A stretch of 64,000 nucleotides of DNA. It comes from CAVRXT01 sp963725655 (lineage in GTDB: Bacteria; Acidobacteriota; Terriglobia; Acidiferrales; UBA7541). The stretch lies in assembly GCA_963725655.1 (NCBI GenBank), contig CAVRYY010000003.1, forward strand, positions 1,116,001 through 1,180,000, written 5' to 3'. Made by a program: the position numbers and the translations under genes. Positions 44,281 to 52,543 of the stretch are shown one piece after another (within the stretch, counting starts at the first letter, position 1; every line of letters begins with the position of its first letter). The notes beneath the pieces are model-generated. The model was given only the letters and a program-made list of their open reading frames with translations, did no database searches and was not told the DNA's origin.

Positions 44281-44604
44281 ATGCGCATGTTGATGAAAGT
44301 AAATTTGGACACGGCGACCGGGAACAACGCCGTCCGCAATGGCACGCTGGGCTCCACCATCAAGTCGATCCTCGATGAGATCAAGCCCGAAGCCGCGTAC
44401 TTTACCGACGATGGCGGCGAACGCACTGCCTACATTTTCTTCGACATGAAAGACGCTTCTCAAATTCCGTCTCTAGCCGAGCCGTTTTTCCTCGCCTTCA
44501 ACGCCAAAGTGCATTTCCGACCGGCCATGAACCTGGGCGACCTGGCGCAGGCAGGTCCGGGAATCGACGCTGTGGCGAAGAAGTACGGCAAGGCCGGGCA
44601 GTAA
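44281..44604 (+). CDS. Conserved small protein of unknown function
   Basis: Product of 107 residues, MRMLMKVNLDTATGNNAVRN at its start, with alternating strands and helices like a small alpha-beta (ferredoxin-like) fold and no signal peptide. AAGGAGG precedes the ATG by 9 bases, and the start is about 50 bases after the histidine kinase stop, so it may be co-transcribed. Similar small proteins are widespread, but I recognise no established function. Confidence 0.7.
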   Translation: MRMLMKVNLDTATGNNAVRNGTLGSTIKSILDEIKPEAAYFTDDGGERTAYIFFDMKDASQIPSLAEPFFLAFNAKVHFRPAMNLGDLAQAGPGIDAVAKKYGKAGQ

Positions 44605-44790
44605 ATTTCTTTGCGTCGCGGAGTTTTGGGAGGAGCGAGAGATCCTCGCCTCCTCCCCAAGCGCCATCAGGCCTCGCTCCCCAGTCCACTTTGAGGGAGC
44701 GTGAGCTTACGCCTCCGGAAAATTGCCGCTCCGCTCACCTCGTTCCCCGTTCCCAGCTATAATCGGGCGGTCAGTCCAGGAGACCTCCTT

Positions 44791-45024
44791 ATGGCAAAAG
44801 ATTCGCATCAGCGCGCCGCCGAATATCACAACTTGGCCGCCCACTCCCACGAAGCCGCGGCAGCCTCGCACGGCAAAGGCGATCACCTATCCGGGCACGA
44901 ACATTCCCGGCAGGCCATGGAGCACGCCGCCAAGGCCTGGCAATTCAGCCAGGACGCCCACCAGAAATCCAAGACCGCGTCAGCACCTGCGACGGACGCG
45001 CCGACGAAACCCAGCACACCGTAA
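44791..45024 (+). CDS. Small histidine-rich hydrophilic protein
   Basis: A 77-residue product rich in His, Ala, Ser and Lys; ten or more histidines occur in the first 55 residues (for example HSHEAAAASHGKGDH). It has no signal peptide or hydrophobic segment. The histidine content could suggest metal binding, but the family is not recognised. AGGAG at 44778-44782 is followed by CTCCT that can pair with it, so the ribosome-binding site may be partly masked. The longer frame starting at 44701 is not favoured. Confidence 0.6.
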   Translation: MAKDSHQRAAEYHNLAAHSHEAAAASHGKGDHLSGHEHSRQAMEHAAKAWQFSQDAHQKSKTASAPATDAPTKPSTP

Positions 45025-45180
45025 GACGGCCTCTGCGCTCGCGCATTAACAGCGCTACGGCCCGGCACGGACGTGCAGGTTGCCCCGCGATTCGTGCGAT
45101 CGGACCGTGTACTGAGGTTTGCCGCCAGGGCGGTGCGGCGGTCTGACGCGTCGCCTTTTGTTCACCCTCAGCGAATAAAA

Positions 45181-45649
45181 CAAATCGCACTTTGCCGGCT
45201 TTCAAAAATTGCATGTCGTTTAGGGGAAAGCGCTTCCGCTTTCTAATCCCCACAGGTGCCGGGATTGGAAAATTTTGCTCTTTCCGGTCCTTCCAGGCGA
45301 ACGCGGCGCCGGTGCTTCGATCTCGATTTTGCGATCTGGTTCCTCGTGCCACATTGCCTGGCCATTCGCCTTAGACTTTGCATGGCACTGATTATGAATA
45401 CGTTACGATTCATGAATCGCGACAAATCGCGAGCTATCAATTGGTCTGCACGAGGTGGTGGTCGCGACCCCTACCCCTTTCCACCAGAAACATGGAGAAG
45501 GGGATCTCTTGGTTCTTCTCCTTTCGTTTATCAGAGAGCATAAATCGCAATTTGCCGGTTATCGAAAATCGCATGTTGTTTAAGGGAAAGCACTTCCGCT
45601 TTCTAATCCCCACAGCTGCCGGGATTAGGAAATTCGCCCTTTCCGATCC
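45181..45649. repeat. 110-bp direct repeat, two copies 360 bp apart
   Basis: Copies at 45181-45290 and 45541-45649 are about 87% identical over the first 90 bases, with no gap. Both keep a hairpin made of CTAATCCC and GGGATTAG (GGGATTGG in copy 1, allowing a G-U pair), separated by 10 bases, and a preceding stem GAAAGC/GCTTTC. The minus strand reads the same short peptide in both, around IPA-VGIRKRK-FPLN. Confidence 0.75.
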
Positions 45650-45977
45650 GCGCTGAGTCGGTAGCACTCCTGCGGTTGATCGCGATTCTGCACCCTTTAT
45701 GACGGCGCGGTGCGGCCCCTTTTCTACCGAGAAACTAACAGAGCGGGGAGAGGGTTGGTAGGGATCGTTTCTGTGGACATCGCTGGCCCGGCTTCAGGCG
45801 GCGTGCGGAGCGTTGTTATTGGAGGGACTACCGATGGAGAAGACCACACGAGGGTGCGGTGACAACTGCTGCTTTCATGGCATCTCTCGATTGAAGACAT
45901 TGAAGAAGTAGCCGAGAGGTTAGAGGTTTTAGGTAAACAAATCAAATAGTAGGGCCGTCGGTTTGCAAAGGGGAGAT

Positions 45978-46001
45978 CACACAGCCAGGTTGGCTGTGCC
46001 A
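45978..46001. repeat. Near-palindromic dispersed element, copy 2
   Basis: CACACAGCCAGGTTGGCTGT and the following four bases match the reverse complement of the element at 31422-31446, with one mismatch. It lies between the gene-free region and the 3' end of the next gene. Confidence 0.5.
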
Positions 46002-46038
46002 AAAGACCTGCTCTCAGGATTGCTGCGGAAGAGGAAGG

Positions 46039-48663
46039 CTAGGCTTCGACACACACTTCAATTGACGGTTCTTCGGTGCTGGCTTCGCTGACTGCTAGTT
46101 CGTTGGTGCTTGGGCGCTGCCAGAGGAGGGTTAGGGCGGCGGCGACTACGTAAATTCCTGCGGCGCATCCGAGGGTGGCATCCAGGCCGAAATGCAGGGC
46201 GATTACTATCGCCAGAACGGAGCCGAGGACGCTGGAGGCCGCGTTCATGGCCCATGCCCACTCGATGGTGTTGGTCTCGGTAGGGGCGGAGGCATTGGAG
46301 AAGGCGCGGGGTTGGTTGGCGATCTCGCGCAGGCCGGCGGGGAAGGGCATGCCCATCAGAAAACCTAGCGGGATTAGAAGCGCCGCGCTGAGCAGAACTT
46401 TCTCGGCGAACGGCAAGGCTACCAGGCCGCCCAATACGGTGTGCAATAAGAAAGCGTAGAGCGTGACCAAGGCTACGATTGCGCCCAGGACGGCGCGAAT
46501 CCTGAGAGACTGCTGCAGCCAGTACTTAGTCGCGAAACTGCCTGCACCGCCGGAGAGCAGCATCAGGAATACGACTACGGTCATGGCGTAAGTGGGATGG
46601 CCGAGGAACAGCACGAATCGCTGAATGAGCGCGATCTCGACGATGATGAATCCCAGGCCCACGGCTACGAAGTAGAGCAGCGGCGTAACCGGCGGTTTCT
46701 GCGTTGATTTGTGCAGGGCCAAAGGTACTACCAGGAAACCGCAGACGGCGACGATCGAGATGATCAGGACGGCGCCGAGGACTACCAAGCCAAGATTGTT
46801 TTTCCAGTCGATGCTGCCATGACCGCTGGCGCCAACGAGCGTGCGCAAGACGTTGCCAGTCTTGAAGGTGAAAAAGAAGAACGGGGCATTGTCAGTGACC
46901 GGCGAAATTTTAAATGGATAGTCATGAATGAACTTGGCGCGCGGGCTAGCGTCGACGCCATCCGTGACTCCGCCCCATGGCAGGTTGATGAGCTGCTGGA
47001 AAGGCTCGGTTGTTTCGCTAGGCAGAGCTCGGGCTGCCGAGAGTTGAGCTAGATCTGGGTCGATGCAATTGCTTTCGGCTCCGGCGGGAGGCGCGGGTGC
47101 CGATGCGCCGCAGTTTGAATTCTGGGCCGGACGGCCGTAGACGTTGGGCGTGTACAGCGGGTACAGAGCTGGGTTGTTCTGCACCTGCTTCAAGATGGTG
47201 CGTTCTTCATCCAGGGTGAATGCGGTTTTCTTGGCCAGGACGGTTACCTGGGTACCGGACACGTTGGGCTGACGATTGGCGACGATGATGAAGTTTTTGC
47301 GGACGTCATCGGTTCCGGACCTGCGAAGCGTCTCGATCGCTTCGGACACAACGCGCAGCGCTTCTCGCGGCTGAGGGAACTCCCATCGGGTGATGGCCAG
47401 CATGCCATCCGGTTTCAGATGATCGAAATATTCACGGAAAGCTTCCACGGTGTAGAGGTTGTTTTCGCTTAGCGCGAAAGCGCCGGCGGAAGTGGAGGCC
47501 CAAGTGTCGACCAAGGTCATCTGGATGACGTCGTACAAATCGTGACTGCCGCGAATCCAGGAGCGCCCTTCGCTGACGTGGATATGAACCTGAGGTAGCT
47601 CGTACAGGTGGTGATTGTAATCGGCATAGAGGTCACGGCCGATGGTATTGGCGATTAGCGGATTGATTTCGATACCGGTGACGTCGGGACTACCGCCGAC
47701 TACCGCGGCCAGAACGTCTACGCCGCCGCCCGGACCGATGATTGCGAATTTGCCGGTGGGGCGAAGCAGGCTGGGAATCGCGGAAGATGGGGCCCACTTG
47801 CGCACATAGGAAACGGTGCTGGGAGCTTGAGGATCGGCGTTTACGATCAGCGTGGATGCGTCGGCGTCGATGCTGGCGCGCTTGTTGTGTCCATCGAAAG
47901 TGTCGACTTCCACGCGGGAGATGGCGTTCCAACGGGCAAATTCGTCGAGGAGATATCCATCCTCGCTGCCCTTGGCGTAGACAACGTCGATGCGACGCTC
48001 GGAATGATTGGCGGCGATCAGCGCTATGAACAGGGCAACCATGGCGATGGAGATTTTGCGTTGTAATTTCGTTTCGGCCCAGATGCCCGCGGCCAATGCC
48101 GTTGCGAGGGCCGCGCAAAATACGGCGTTCGGCGCGCCCAACGTGTTCAATAGAGGCACGATCGCCAGGCAGGCAATCGCGCCGCCGACTAGATCGGCGC
48201 TGTAGAGTATCGCGACGTACCGGGATTCACGGGCGAACACCAGTGAGAAGAGAAGTCCGGTGAAAAAGAAGGGAATGCTCGCGGTGACGTAGATGGCCGC
48301 GAGGCGGAGCATGTTGTTCAACTCGAGGCGAAGAAGGACGGGGGTGTGCAGCGCGATCCAAAGGGAAAATAGGACGGCTCCGGCGTTCAGGGCGCAAATC
48401 GCGCTGGCCAAGTTGCGGAGGCTCCATTGAGCCATCCAGTCCCGGCGAAGGTAGGCGAAGACGCCGCCGGCGCCTAAGCCGAGCATGGCTAGCGAGATCG
48501 CGAGGAAAGCGAAATGATAGTAGAGAACTACTGAGAACAGGCGGGTTAGGGCTAGTTCCAGGAGCAGGCTGCCGAAGCTGGCCAAGGCGATGCCCGCCAG
48601 GAGTACGCCGCGGTTAGTTTCCTGGACGACTGTTCGCGCGGCTGTGGTCGGGGGCTGGTTCAT
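46039..48663 (-). CDS. Polytopic membrane protein with spermidine-synthase-like domain
   Basis: Large protein of 874 residues with many transmembrane helices at both ends and a soluble SAM-dependent methyltransferase-type domain in the middle (about 290-480). The N-terminal helices begin LLAGIALASFGSLLLELALT; the central domain has FAIIGPGGGVDVLAAVVGG and VTGIEINPLIANTI, like spermidine synthases, and LVDTWASTSAGAFALSENNL; a C-terminal membrane half follows. Such fusions are common in Acidobacteriota, Planctomycetes and Deltaproteobacteria. Whether it makes polyamines is unknown: no decarboxylated-SAM gene is near. No clear Shine-Dalgarno precedes the ATG. Confidence 0.8.
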   Translation of the reverse strand: MNQPPTTAARTVVQETNRGVLLAGIALASFGSLLLELALTRLFSVVLYYHFAFLAISLAMLGLGAGGVFAYLRRDWMAQWSLRNLASAICALNAGAVLFSLWIALHTPVLLRLELNNMLRLAAIYVTASIPFFFTGLLFSLVFARESRYVAILYSADLVGGAIACLAIVPLLNTLGAPNAVFCAALATALAAGIWAETKLQRKISIAMVALFIALIAANHSERRIDVVYAKGSEDGYLLDEFARWNAISRVEVDTFDGHNKRASIDADASTLIVNADPQAPSTVSYVRKWAPSSAIPSLLRPTGKFAIIGPGGGVDVLAAVVGGSPDVTGIEINPLIANTIGRDLYADYNHHLYELPQVHIHVSEGRSWIRGSHDLYDVIQMTLVDTWASTSAGAFALSENNLYTVEAFREYFDHLKPDGMLAITRWEFPQPREALRVVSEAIETLRRSGTDDVRKNFIIVANRQPNVSGTQVTVLAKKTAFTLDEERTILKQVQNNPALYPLYTPNVYGRPAQNSNCGASAPAPPAGAESNCIDPDLAQLSAARALPSETTEPFQQLINLPWGGVTDGVDASPRAKFIHDYPFKISPVTDNAPFFFFTFKTGNVLRTLVGASGHGSIDWKNNLGLVVLGAVLIISIVAVCGFLVVPLALHKSTQKPPVTPLLYFVAVGLGFIIVEIALIQRFVLFLGHPTYAMTVVVFLMLLSGGAGSFATKYWLQQSLRIRAVLGAIVALVTLYAFLLHTVLGGLVALPFAEKVLLSAALLIPLGFLMGMPFPAGLREIANQPRAFSNASAPTETNTIEWAWAMNAASSVLGSVLAIVIALHFGLDATLGCAAGIYVVAAALTLLWQRPSTNELAVSEASTEEPSIEVCVEA

Positions 48664-48792
48664 AAAGGAACTCGCATGTTTTGCGAGATGGTTTAACTGT
48701 AGCTGGTCTTGCGGTCTGGACTGGCGAAACTGTGCTGGGGTGTGTCCAAACGATTGTTGCGAGGTGCGGAAAGGCGTCCCGACGCGGGATTT

Positions 48793-48900
48793 GGGTGGCG
48801 CTCACGATGACTTTGCGTGATCTAAACGCCCACCCTTCCCAGAAGCGGGGAAGAGTGGGGCACCCCGGAAGGGATAATGGCGTCGAACCGTCGAAGCGGA
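48793..48900. repeat. Composite intergenic repeat, left half
   Basis: In order: GGGTGGCGCTC at 48793-48803; a hairpin at 48826-48877 in which CTTCCC pairs with GGGAAG and flanking CCCAC with GTGGG; then the 23-base segment 48878-48900 (starting TGGCGTCGAACCGTCGAAGC). The 23-base segment recurs exactly at 49680-49702. Confidence 0.65.
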
Positions 48901-48956
48901 CGGCAAAACCACTACAGCGCCTCGCATTCACCGGCGACATGAATTTAACAGGCCCG

Positions 48957-48985
48957 TTGCGGCCGAGGGCTGAGGTTGGTACAAT
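48957..48985 (+). promoter_or_regulatory. Promoter of the antitoxin-toxin operon
   Basis: TTGCGG at 48957-48962 and TACAAT at 48980-48985 have 17-base spacing. Transcription would start near 48992, inside the palindrome at 48985-48996. Confidence 0.55.
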
Positions 48986-48996
48986 TGTTATAACAA
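48985..48996. promoter_or_regulatory. Candidate autoregulatory operator of the toxin-antitoxin operon
   Basis: TTGTTATAACAA is a perfect 12-bp palindrome just upstream of the antitoxin Shine-Dalgarno and overlapping the predicted transcription start. AbrB/MazE antitoxins commonly repress their own operon through such sites. Confidence 0.55.
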
Positions 48997-49008
48997 CGGA
49001 GGGGAACC

Positions 49009-49236
49009 ATGATGGAATTGAAGATCCGCAAGATTGGGAATTCGCTCGGAGTGGTACTGCCGAAGGAGGCCGTCGGCCGGCTGCGCGCCGGGGAGGGCGA
49101 CCGCGTGTTCCTAGTTGAAGCGCCAAACGGCGGGTACCAACTGACGCCGTACGATCCTGCCTTTAAAAAGAAGATGGAAAAGGCAGAGGAGATCATCGGG
49201 CGTTACCGCAACACACTGCACGCTCTCTCGAAATGA
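49009..49236 (+). CDS. AbrB/MazE-type antitoxin
   Basis: Predicted DNA-binding antitoxin of 75 residues. The swapped-hairpin AbrB fold is visible in MELKIRKIGNSLGVVLPKEA and the following strands; the C-terminal part (about 50-75), rich in Lys and Glu, probably neutralises the toxin. Two ATG codons (49009 and 49012) follow GGAGGGG; the first is used. Its stop overlaps the toxin start (ATGA), the classic coupling of such pairs. A perfect palindrome at 48985-48996 is the likely operator. Confidence 0.88.
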   Translation: MMELKIRKIGNSLGVVLPKEAVGRLRAGEGDRVFLVEAPNGGYQLTPYDPAFKKKMEKAEEIIGRYRNTLHALSK

Positions 49237-49622
49237 GGAAGGCAGTCTGGATCGAGGTGCGCGACGCGCTCGCGCTGCATGATCGCCTGCTCGCGCTGGA
49301 CGGTGGAAGTGCAGGTGTGCGAGACCCGGGTCTGCTGGAATCAGCGCTGGCACGGCCGCGAAACCTGGAAGCCTACGGGCGTCGGCCGAGTGTTGTGGAC
49401 ATGGCGGCTGCGTACGCAGTTGGCGTTGTACACGACCATCCGTTCGTCGACGGCAACAAGCGGACTGGGTTTTTGGTCGCTGTGTTGTTCCAGGAGATGA
49501 ATGGCTATCACTTTAGGGCATCCGAGGAGGATGCCACCCAGGCGATTCTCGATTTGGCGACGGAAAGGATCGATGAAAGAGCGTTTGCGAACTGGATGGG
49601 CGCGAACGTGAAGCGCCGGTGA
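49233..49622 (+). CDS. Doc-type (Fic-fold) toxin
   Basis: Predicted toxin of 129 residues. It contains the Doc/Fic core HPFVDGNKRTGFLVAVLF near 69-86 and the N-terminal helix DALALHDRLLALDGGSAGVRD; Doc toxins phosphorylate elongation factor Tu, whereas Fic proteins AMPylate. The central position is Asp within FVDGNKR, and the second Arg/Gly positions of classic Fic are partly changed, as in Doc. It is translated from the overlapping ATGA with the AbrB-type antitoxin, so a type II toxin-antitoxin system is very likely. The unit lies between 23-bp direct repeats. Confidence 0.9.
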   Translation: MRKAVWIEVRDALALHDRLLALDGGSAGVRDPGLLESALARPRNLEAYGRRPSVVDMAAAYAVGVVHDHPFVDGNKRTGFLVAVLFQEMNGYHFRASEEDATQAILDLATERIDERAFANWMGANVKRR

Positions 49623-49679
49623 CGGTCGGAAATCGGATCTTGTTTGGGTGCCATGATCAGGGCACCTGCCGGGGCAACC

Positions 49680-49745
49680 TGGCGTCGAACCGTCGAAGCG
49701 GAAGTGAAGGCCCCACAGGTACGAGCGGCGTGTGTGGCACTCACC
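49680..49745. repeat. Composite intergenic repeat, right half
   Basis: The exact 23-base segment seen at 48878-48900 (49680-49702) is followed by a hairpin module at 49707-49745, CCCCACA ... TGTGTGG then CACTCACC. This order, tandem then hairpin, matches the right part of the uninterrupted element at 52353-52477. Confidence 0.6.
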
Positions 49746-49776
49746 TGCAAGATAGCATGCTCAATCTGAAACTCGC

Positions 49777-50214
49777 CTAATGCGGCCGGAAGGTCTTCCC
49801 TGTCTCCAGCAGAGTTTTCAATCGGGAGAGAATTCGCGGCCACCCATCCGCATTCTGAGCGTACGCAGGGTCGTCGTCCGACCAGTCATCGTTAGTTACC
49901 ACAACCTTCACCGCCTCGGTCTCCGGACTCAGCTCCACCTTCACTCTGGACATCACCGCCCCATCGCCCATGCCGAACTTGTACTCAAGCAGCTTCGGCG
50001 GGTCCGCTCGCAGCACTTCACCGGTCACATACCGCATTGGCTTCCCGTCCTTGCCCGGCCCCGACCAGGTCATCGCGCCGCCAGGCTTGAGGTCCACTTG
50101 AAAATCCGCGCCCAGGAAAATCTTCTGATTGGCCTCCTTGGAAACGAACCCATCCCAGACCTTCTCGACGGGGGCGGCGATGTAGTACGTAAAAATCAGT
50201 GGGGCCTTGGCCAT
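49777..50214 (-). CDS. SRPBCC (START/AHSA1-like) domain protein
   Basis: Protein of 145 residues with the helix-grip fold: FTYYIAAPVEKVWDGFVSKE at the start, then LGADFQVDLKPGGAMTWSG and a C-terminal helix (GWPRILSRLKTLLETGK). Similar proteins are annotated as activators of Hsp90 ATPase-like or polyketide cyclase-like; ligand unknown. It stands alone on the minus strand between the toxin-antitoxin pair and lepA. Confidence 0.82.
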   Translation of the reverse strand: MAKAPLIFTYYIAAPVEKVWDGFVSKEANQKIFLGADFQVDLKPGGAMTWSGPGKDGKPMRYVTGEVLRADPPKLLEYKFGMGDGAVMSRVKVELSPETEAVKVVVTNDDWSDDDPAYAQNADGWPRILSRLKTLLETGKTFRPH

Positions 50215-50503
50215 GTCAATCCTCCAAACGCTCCTCGAAGATCATGTAGCGCCGGCCTCAGACTCTAGCAAAATATCGAATCGAAAGACTAGCAGACCGG
50301 CGGACCTACGATAGTGCGAGGGCCGGGGCGGAAATCAATCGGGCCGACGCGCGTCCTAGCCGCGAGTGCGAAACTGTGGCAAACTCAATCGTTAAGGCAG
50401 CTTGGTTGGAATCGTCATGAATCGTCGCGACTGACGCCCTCGAGCCCGCACTGGCCGGGTCGTCCCGTACCGGGGCGGTAGGCCAAGTACCCGTTGGAGA
50501 CAG

Positions 50504-52318
50504 ATGGACCCGCAGTTCATCCGAAATTTCTGCATCATTGCGCACATCGATCACGGCAAGTCCACGCTGGCGGACCGCCTGCTGGAATTGACCGGCGCGC
50601 TTACGCAGCGGGAGATGAGCGCGCAGGTGCTCGATTCGATGGATCTGGAGCGCGAGCGCGGAATTACTATCAAAGCGAAGAGCATTCGGCTGCACTATAC
50701 GGCTCCGGACGGGCAGGAATATCGCCTAAACCTGATCGATACGCCCGGGCACGTGGATTTTTCATACGAAGTTTCGCGGGCGCTTTCGGCGTGCGAAGGC
50801 GCGCTGCTGGTGGTGGACGCGAGCCAAGGCGTCGAGGCGCAGACGGTGGCCAACGCGTTTCTCGCCTCGCGGCATAACCTGACGATCATTCCGGTAATCA
50901 ACAAGATCGACCTGCCGGCGGCGCGCCCGGATCACGTGAAAGAACAGATCGAAACGGTGCTGGCGATTCCCGCCGATGATGCGGTGTGCATCAGCGCGAA
51001 GAGCGGCATCGGAGTGGCGGACGTGCTGACGGCGGTGGTGGCGCACGTTCCCGCGCCCACCGGTTCGGCGGATGCGCCGCTGCAGGCGCTCATCTTCGAT
51101 TCGTGGTTCGACGCTTATCGCGGGGCGGTGGTGTTGGTGCGGGTGATGGCCGGAAAGATGACGCGAGGGCTGAAAATCAAGTTGTGCGCGGGAAATGAAA
51201 CCTACGAAGTGGAGAGCCTGGGGGTGCTGACGCCCAAGCCGATCGCGTTGGACGAATTGTCGGCGGGGGATGTTGGGTTCATCGTCGCGAATATCAAGCG
51301 GGTGGCGGATGCGCGGATGGGCGACACGATCGTGGAAGTCGCGCGCCCGGCGCCGGCTTTGCCGGGATTCGAACCGACCAAGCCGATGGTGTTTGCGGGA
51401 CTTTTTCCGGTGAATTCCAGCGACTACGAAGTGCTGCGCGACGCTTTGGGAAAATTGCAGCTCAACGACGCCGCGTTTTTCTACGAGCCGGAAAATTCGG
51501 TGGCGCTGGGCTTCGGCTTTCGTTGCGGATTTCTCGGGCTGTTGCACATGGAAATCGTGCAGGAGCGGCTGGAACGGGAGTTCAGCATCGCGCTGATTAC
51601 CACTGCGCCCAGCGTGCAGTACCGCATTACGACGATTGGCGGGGACGTCCTGGAAGTGGACAACCCCACCAAATTTCCGCCGCCCTCTTCGATCGAGGAA
51701 ATCGAAGAACCGATCCTGACTGCGATGATCATCACTTCGGAAGAATCGCTGGGCGGAGTGCTGGCGCTGTGCCAGGAAAAGCGCGGCATACAGAAAAATT
51801 TCGAGTATCTCTCGCCCACCCGGGTGATGCTGACCTACGAATTGCCTCTCAATGAAATCGTGCTCGATTTCTACGACCGGCTGAAAAGCGTTTCGCGCGG
51901 GTATGCTTCTCTGGACTACCATCTTTCCGGATATCGCCCGTCGGACCTGGTGAAGCTCGACGTGCTGGTGGCCGGCGAGCCGGTGGATGCGCTGACGTTG
52001 ATTTGCCACCGCGACCAATCGTTCGAGCGCGGCAAAGAACTGGTTTCCATGCTGCGCAAACTGATTCCGCGGCAGATGTTTGAGGTGCCGATACAAGCGG
52101 CGATCGGCAGCCGGGTGATCGCGCGGGAAACGATCAGCGCGATCCGCAAGAACGTGATCGCCAAGTGCTACGGCGGAGACATTTCACGCAAGCGGAAACT
52201 TTTGGAGAAACAGAAAGAAGGGAAGAAGCGGATGAAGCGGGTGGGCTCGGTGGATATCCCGCAAGAAGCGTTTCTCGCGGTATTGAAAGTATCGAGCTCC
52301 AGCAGCACTGAAGATTAG
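50504..52318 (+). CDS. lepA: Elongation factor 4 (LepA)
   Basis: Ribosome-associated GTPase, 604 residues, full length. It has the P-loop AHIDHGKSTLADRL near 12-25, the DTPGHVDFSYEV switch II, NKIDLP for guanine recognition, the EF-G-like domains II and III and V, and the LepA-specific C-terminal domain (CYGGDISRKRKLLEKQKEGK near 551). The ATG at 50504 matches the family start (MDPQFIRNFCIIAHIDHGK). Biologically it is an accessory elongation/ribosome biogenesis factor. It is followed by a repeat-rich gap and the oppositely oriented thiolase gene. Confidence 0.98.
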   Translation: MDPQFIRNFCIIAHIDHGKSTLADRLLELTGALTQREMSAQVLDSMDLERERGITIKAKSIRLHYTAPDGQEYRLNLIDTPGHVDFSYEVSRALSACEGALLVVDASQGVEAQTVANAFLASRHNLTIIPVINKIDLPAARPDHVKEQIETVLAIPADDAVCISAKSGIGVADVLTAVVAHVPAPTGSADAPLQALIFDSWFDAYRGAVVLVRVMAGKMTRGLKIKLCAGNETYEVESLGVLTPKPIALDELSAGDVGFIVANIKRVADARMGDTIVEVARPAPALPGFEPTKPMVFAGLFPVNSSDYEVLRDALGKLQLNDAAFFYEPENSVALGFGFRCGFLGLLHMEIVQERLEREFSIALITTAPSVQYRITTIGGDVLEVDNPTKFPPPSSIEEIEEPILTAMIITSEESLGGVLALCQEKRGIQKNFEYLSPTRVMLTYELPLNEIVLDFYDRLKSVSRGYASLDYHLSGYRPSDLVKLDVLVAGEPVDALTLICHRDQSFERGKELVSMLRKLIPRQMFEVPIQAAIGSRVIARETISAIRKNVIAKCYGGDISRKRKLLEKQKEGKKRMKRVGSVDIPQEAFLAVLKVSSSSSTED

Positions 52319-52352
52319 TTCGTATTTTTAAAGTTGGTTGTTGGAGGTGGTT

Positions 52353-52477
52353 ACGCCCACCCTTCCCAAAAATCGGGAAGAGTGGGGCACCCGGAAAAGA
52401 TAAGAGCGTAGAACCGTAGAAGCGTCGAACCGTAGGTCAAGAACCCCACACGTAAAACCGACGTGTGGGCACCCACC
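52353..52477. repeat. Composite intergenic repeat, uninterrupted copy
   Basis: From left to right: a hairpin module (52353-52403; CTTCCC pairs with GGGAAG and CCCAC with GTGGG), a tandem of 8-base units of type CGTNGAAS (52407-52438), and a second hairpin (CCCACACGT at 52445-52453 with ACGTGTGGG at 52461-52469). Its two halves occur either side of the toxin-antitoxin pair near 48.8 and 49.7 kb. Confidence 0.65.
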
Positions 52478-52525
52478 GTCAAAATCCACCGAGAACTGCC
52501 ACCGGCAAAATCTACCGGTGACTGC
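52474..52525. repeat. 26-bp tandem repeat, two units
   Basis: Two imperfect 26-base units, 52474-52499 and 52500-52525, share CACCG(T/G)CAAAAT and end in ACTGC. A partial third unit follows. They sit at the end of the composite repeat next to the thiolase 3' end. Confidence 0.5.
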
Positions 52526-52543
52526 CGACGTCAAAACTGTTGA

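Larger units (their letters stand above)
45025..46038. other. One-kilobase gene-free repeat region
   Basis: No credible gene was found between the His-rich protein and the membrane protein gene ending at 46039. The stretch contains a 110-bp repeat in two copies 360 bp apart, a 14-bp perfect palindrome at 45406-45419 and the second copy of a near-palindromic element at 45978-46001. Short frames through the repeats share a peptide on the minus strand but lack initiation signals. Confidence 0.6.
48664..49008. other. Intergenic stretch with repeats and the toxin-antitoxin promoter
   Basis: Between the divergent membrane protein gene and the antitoxin gene. The left part (48664-48792) has no feature I can name. 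The rest carries the repeat module 48793-48900, then promoter and operator signals of the toxin-antitoxin pair at 48957-48996. Confidence 0.6.

Noticed and set aside
50762..52096. A 444-codon frame opposite lepA
   Set aside because: Antisense shadow; lepA on the other strand is full length and certain.
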